Part shown: positions 28,935 through 30,000 of the stretch, piece after piece | Numbering within the stretch: the first letter of the stretch is position 1 | Layout of the letters: each line of letters begins with the position of its first letter | Source of the DNA: Chrysomallon squamiferum | Taxonomy: Eukaryota; Mollusca; Gastropoda; Neomphalida; Peltospiridae | DNA: 30,000 nt | NCBI GenBank assembly: GCA_012295275.1 | Contig: CM022677.1 | Location: 24,768,500-24,798,499, forward strand | Direction of reading: 5' to 3' | Notes under the pieces: generated by a model | Told to the model about the DNA's origin: nothing | Seen by the model: the letters and a program-made list of their open reading frames with translations, nothing else | Databases searched by the model: none | Position numbers and translations under genes: made by a program

Positions 28935-29682
28935 ATATGTAAGTAATAATGTAAAATTACGATTTCTACTACTACCACAACTACTTCCATTACTACTATG
29001 TATTTTTTAAACATCATAGCCAATTTAAATTGAGAACGATATTTTATATATACATACATACACACATACTTGCAATTAATTAATTAAGTAAATAAATAAA
29101 TAACAACAATAAATAACAACAATTTAAATAGTTCTGTTGTTTCCTGAAAGTTCTATAAATTGTTACTGAATTACTGTGGAAAAAAAAAATTAAAATAAAT
29201 AAATAAATAGATAAATAAATAAAAGAAATTAAAATTAAAAATAAAGCGTATGTTCATGACAATAGGTCAAAACCTGGCGTTATTTCACTTCCATTTTTCT
29301 GCGTTAGTTTTTTGTTTATATAAATTTTGCATATATGCATATATAATATATAGATAGATAGATGGATAGATATTGTTCGCTTATTTAGCTTATTTATGTT
29401 AATATCTTATTCATTCGTTCTCTTGTTTATCTATTTTTCTTTCATTTATTTGTTATTATTCATTCATTTATTTTAATTTTTTTTTATTTATGTCTTTTTT
29501 TTTTTAAATTTCTGGTTTTAGATATAGGTTTCCTGTTTATTTTTTGAAATCTGGTATTTATGAATATTATCATTTTTTTTTTATTTTTGTTTTTACTATA
29601 AATATCATTGAGTTGTTGAAACAATGCTTTGTGATAAAAAAAAACATACAGCTGTTTATGACAACTTCACAAACAGAGTGCC

Positions 29683-29775
<93 letters not shown>

Positions 29776-30000
29776 TTATTTTTATTTTATTTTTTAAACA
29801 GGTTATTAATATACGCGTTGCTTTCAATGGTAGGTGGAAACTATATTCTAGTTTTGATAAACTGTCTCTTTTCTTTTTTCTTTTTCTCTTTTTTGTTTTA
29901 CTTCAGAGATAACAGATTAAGTTTTAAATTAAATCAGCTGAGCCGATTAATTGCTTAGCTATCTAAAATTGTTCATTCTGCCGTATTTTTGTCGTAATAT
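28932..30000. other. AT-rich, microsatellite-rich terminal stretch
   Basis: Contains AAAT runs (29087-29105, 29198-29225), a GATA run (29350-29372), T-rich tracts and a (TTTA)n-(TTA)n tract at about 29685-29776. No gene is supported. Confidence 0.5.

Noticed and set aside
29544-29912. 122-codon frame near the right end
   Set aside because: Built mainly of TTTA/TTA repeats (poly-Tyr) and T-rich flanks.

Overview
The window is a piece of an animal nuclear genome. It is strongly AT-rich and full of (AAT)n, (TTTA)n, (TATC)n and (CA)n microsatellites. It has small exons with GT-AG introns, Tc1-like DNA transposon copies and a decayed L1-type LINE. This looks molluscan, possibly cephalopod, but that is inference from style only.

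The main content is a cluster of genes built from one unusual immunoglobulin-like (Ig-like) domain, each copy encoded by a single phase 1-1 exon of about 318-327 bp. I see two main exon types, called here A (ending in a W-R-C-Q-F motif) and B (carrying G-Y-G-F-W and D-P-K-S-E-P-R). Both keep six cysteines at the same domain positions (22, 48, 54, 65, 67, 94, counting the split first codon as 1), including a C-x5-C and a C-x-C pair. A third, degenerate type (C) is found downstream.

Layout. 24-2545: exons A1-B1-B2 and a candidate 3' exon E1 (end of gene 1; its 5' part lies outside). 3769-5045: decayed A, intact B3, 3' exon E2 (gene 2, probably broken). 7259-7524: decayed A. 7795-8330: LINE relic on the minus strand. 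10273-18855: the best gene model (gene 3). It has a signal-peptide exon, A4, B5, a five-exon tandem array A5-A9, B6 and 3' exon E3. All junctions are phase 1, and joining every exon would give a secreted protein of about 897 residues with eight Ig-like domains and no membrane anchor. 18981-19642: truncated Tc1. 19650-21590: dispersed repeat block with an 11-copy 55-bp tandem array. 22169-23799: rearranged Tc1 with a nearly intact transposase. 23822-24064: C-type exon on the plus strand. 24325-26950: an inverted block holding a 3' exon, a stop-containing C-type exon and a repeat block, all on the minus strand. 27040-27343: 38-bp tandem repeat. The rest to 30000 is microsatellite-rich sequence with no gene that I can support.

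The A5-A9 array grew as a two-exon unit of about 1.8 kb and shows mosaic exons. Because every exon is phase-symmetric, any subset could be included or skipped without breaking the frame. This makes the locus a candidate for isoform or copy-number diversity in a secreted recognition protein. Function is not shown by the sequence.
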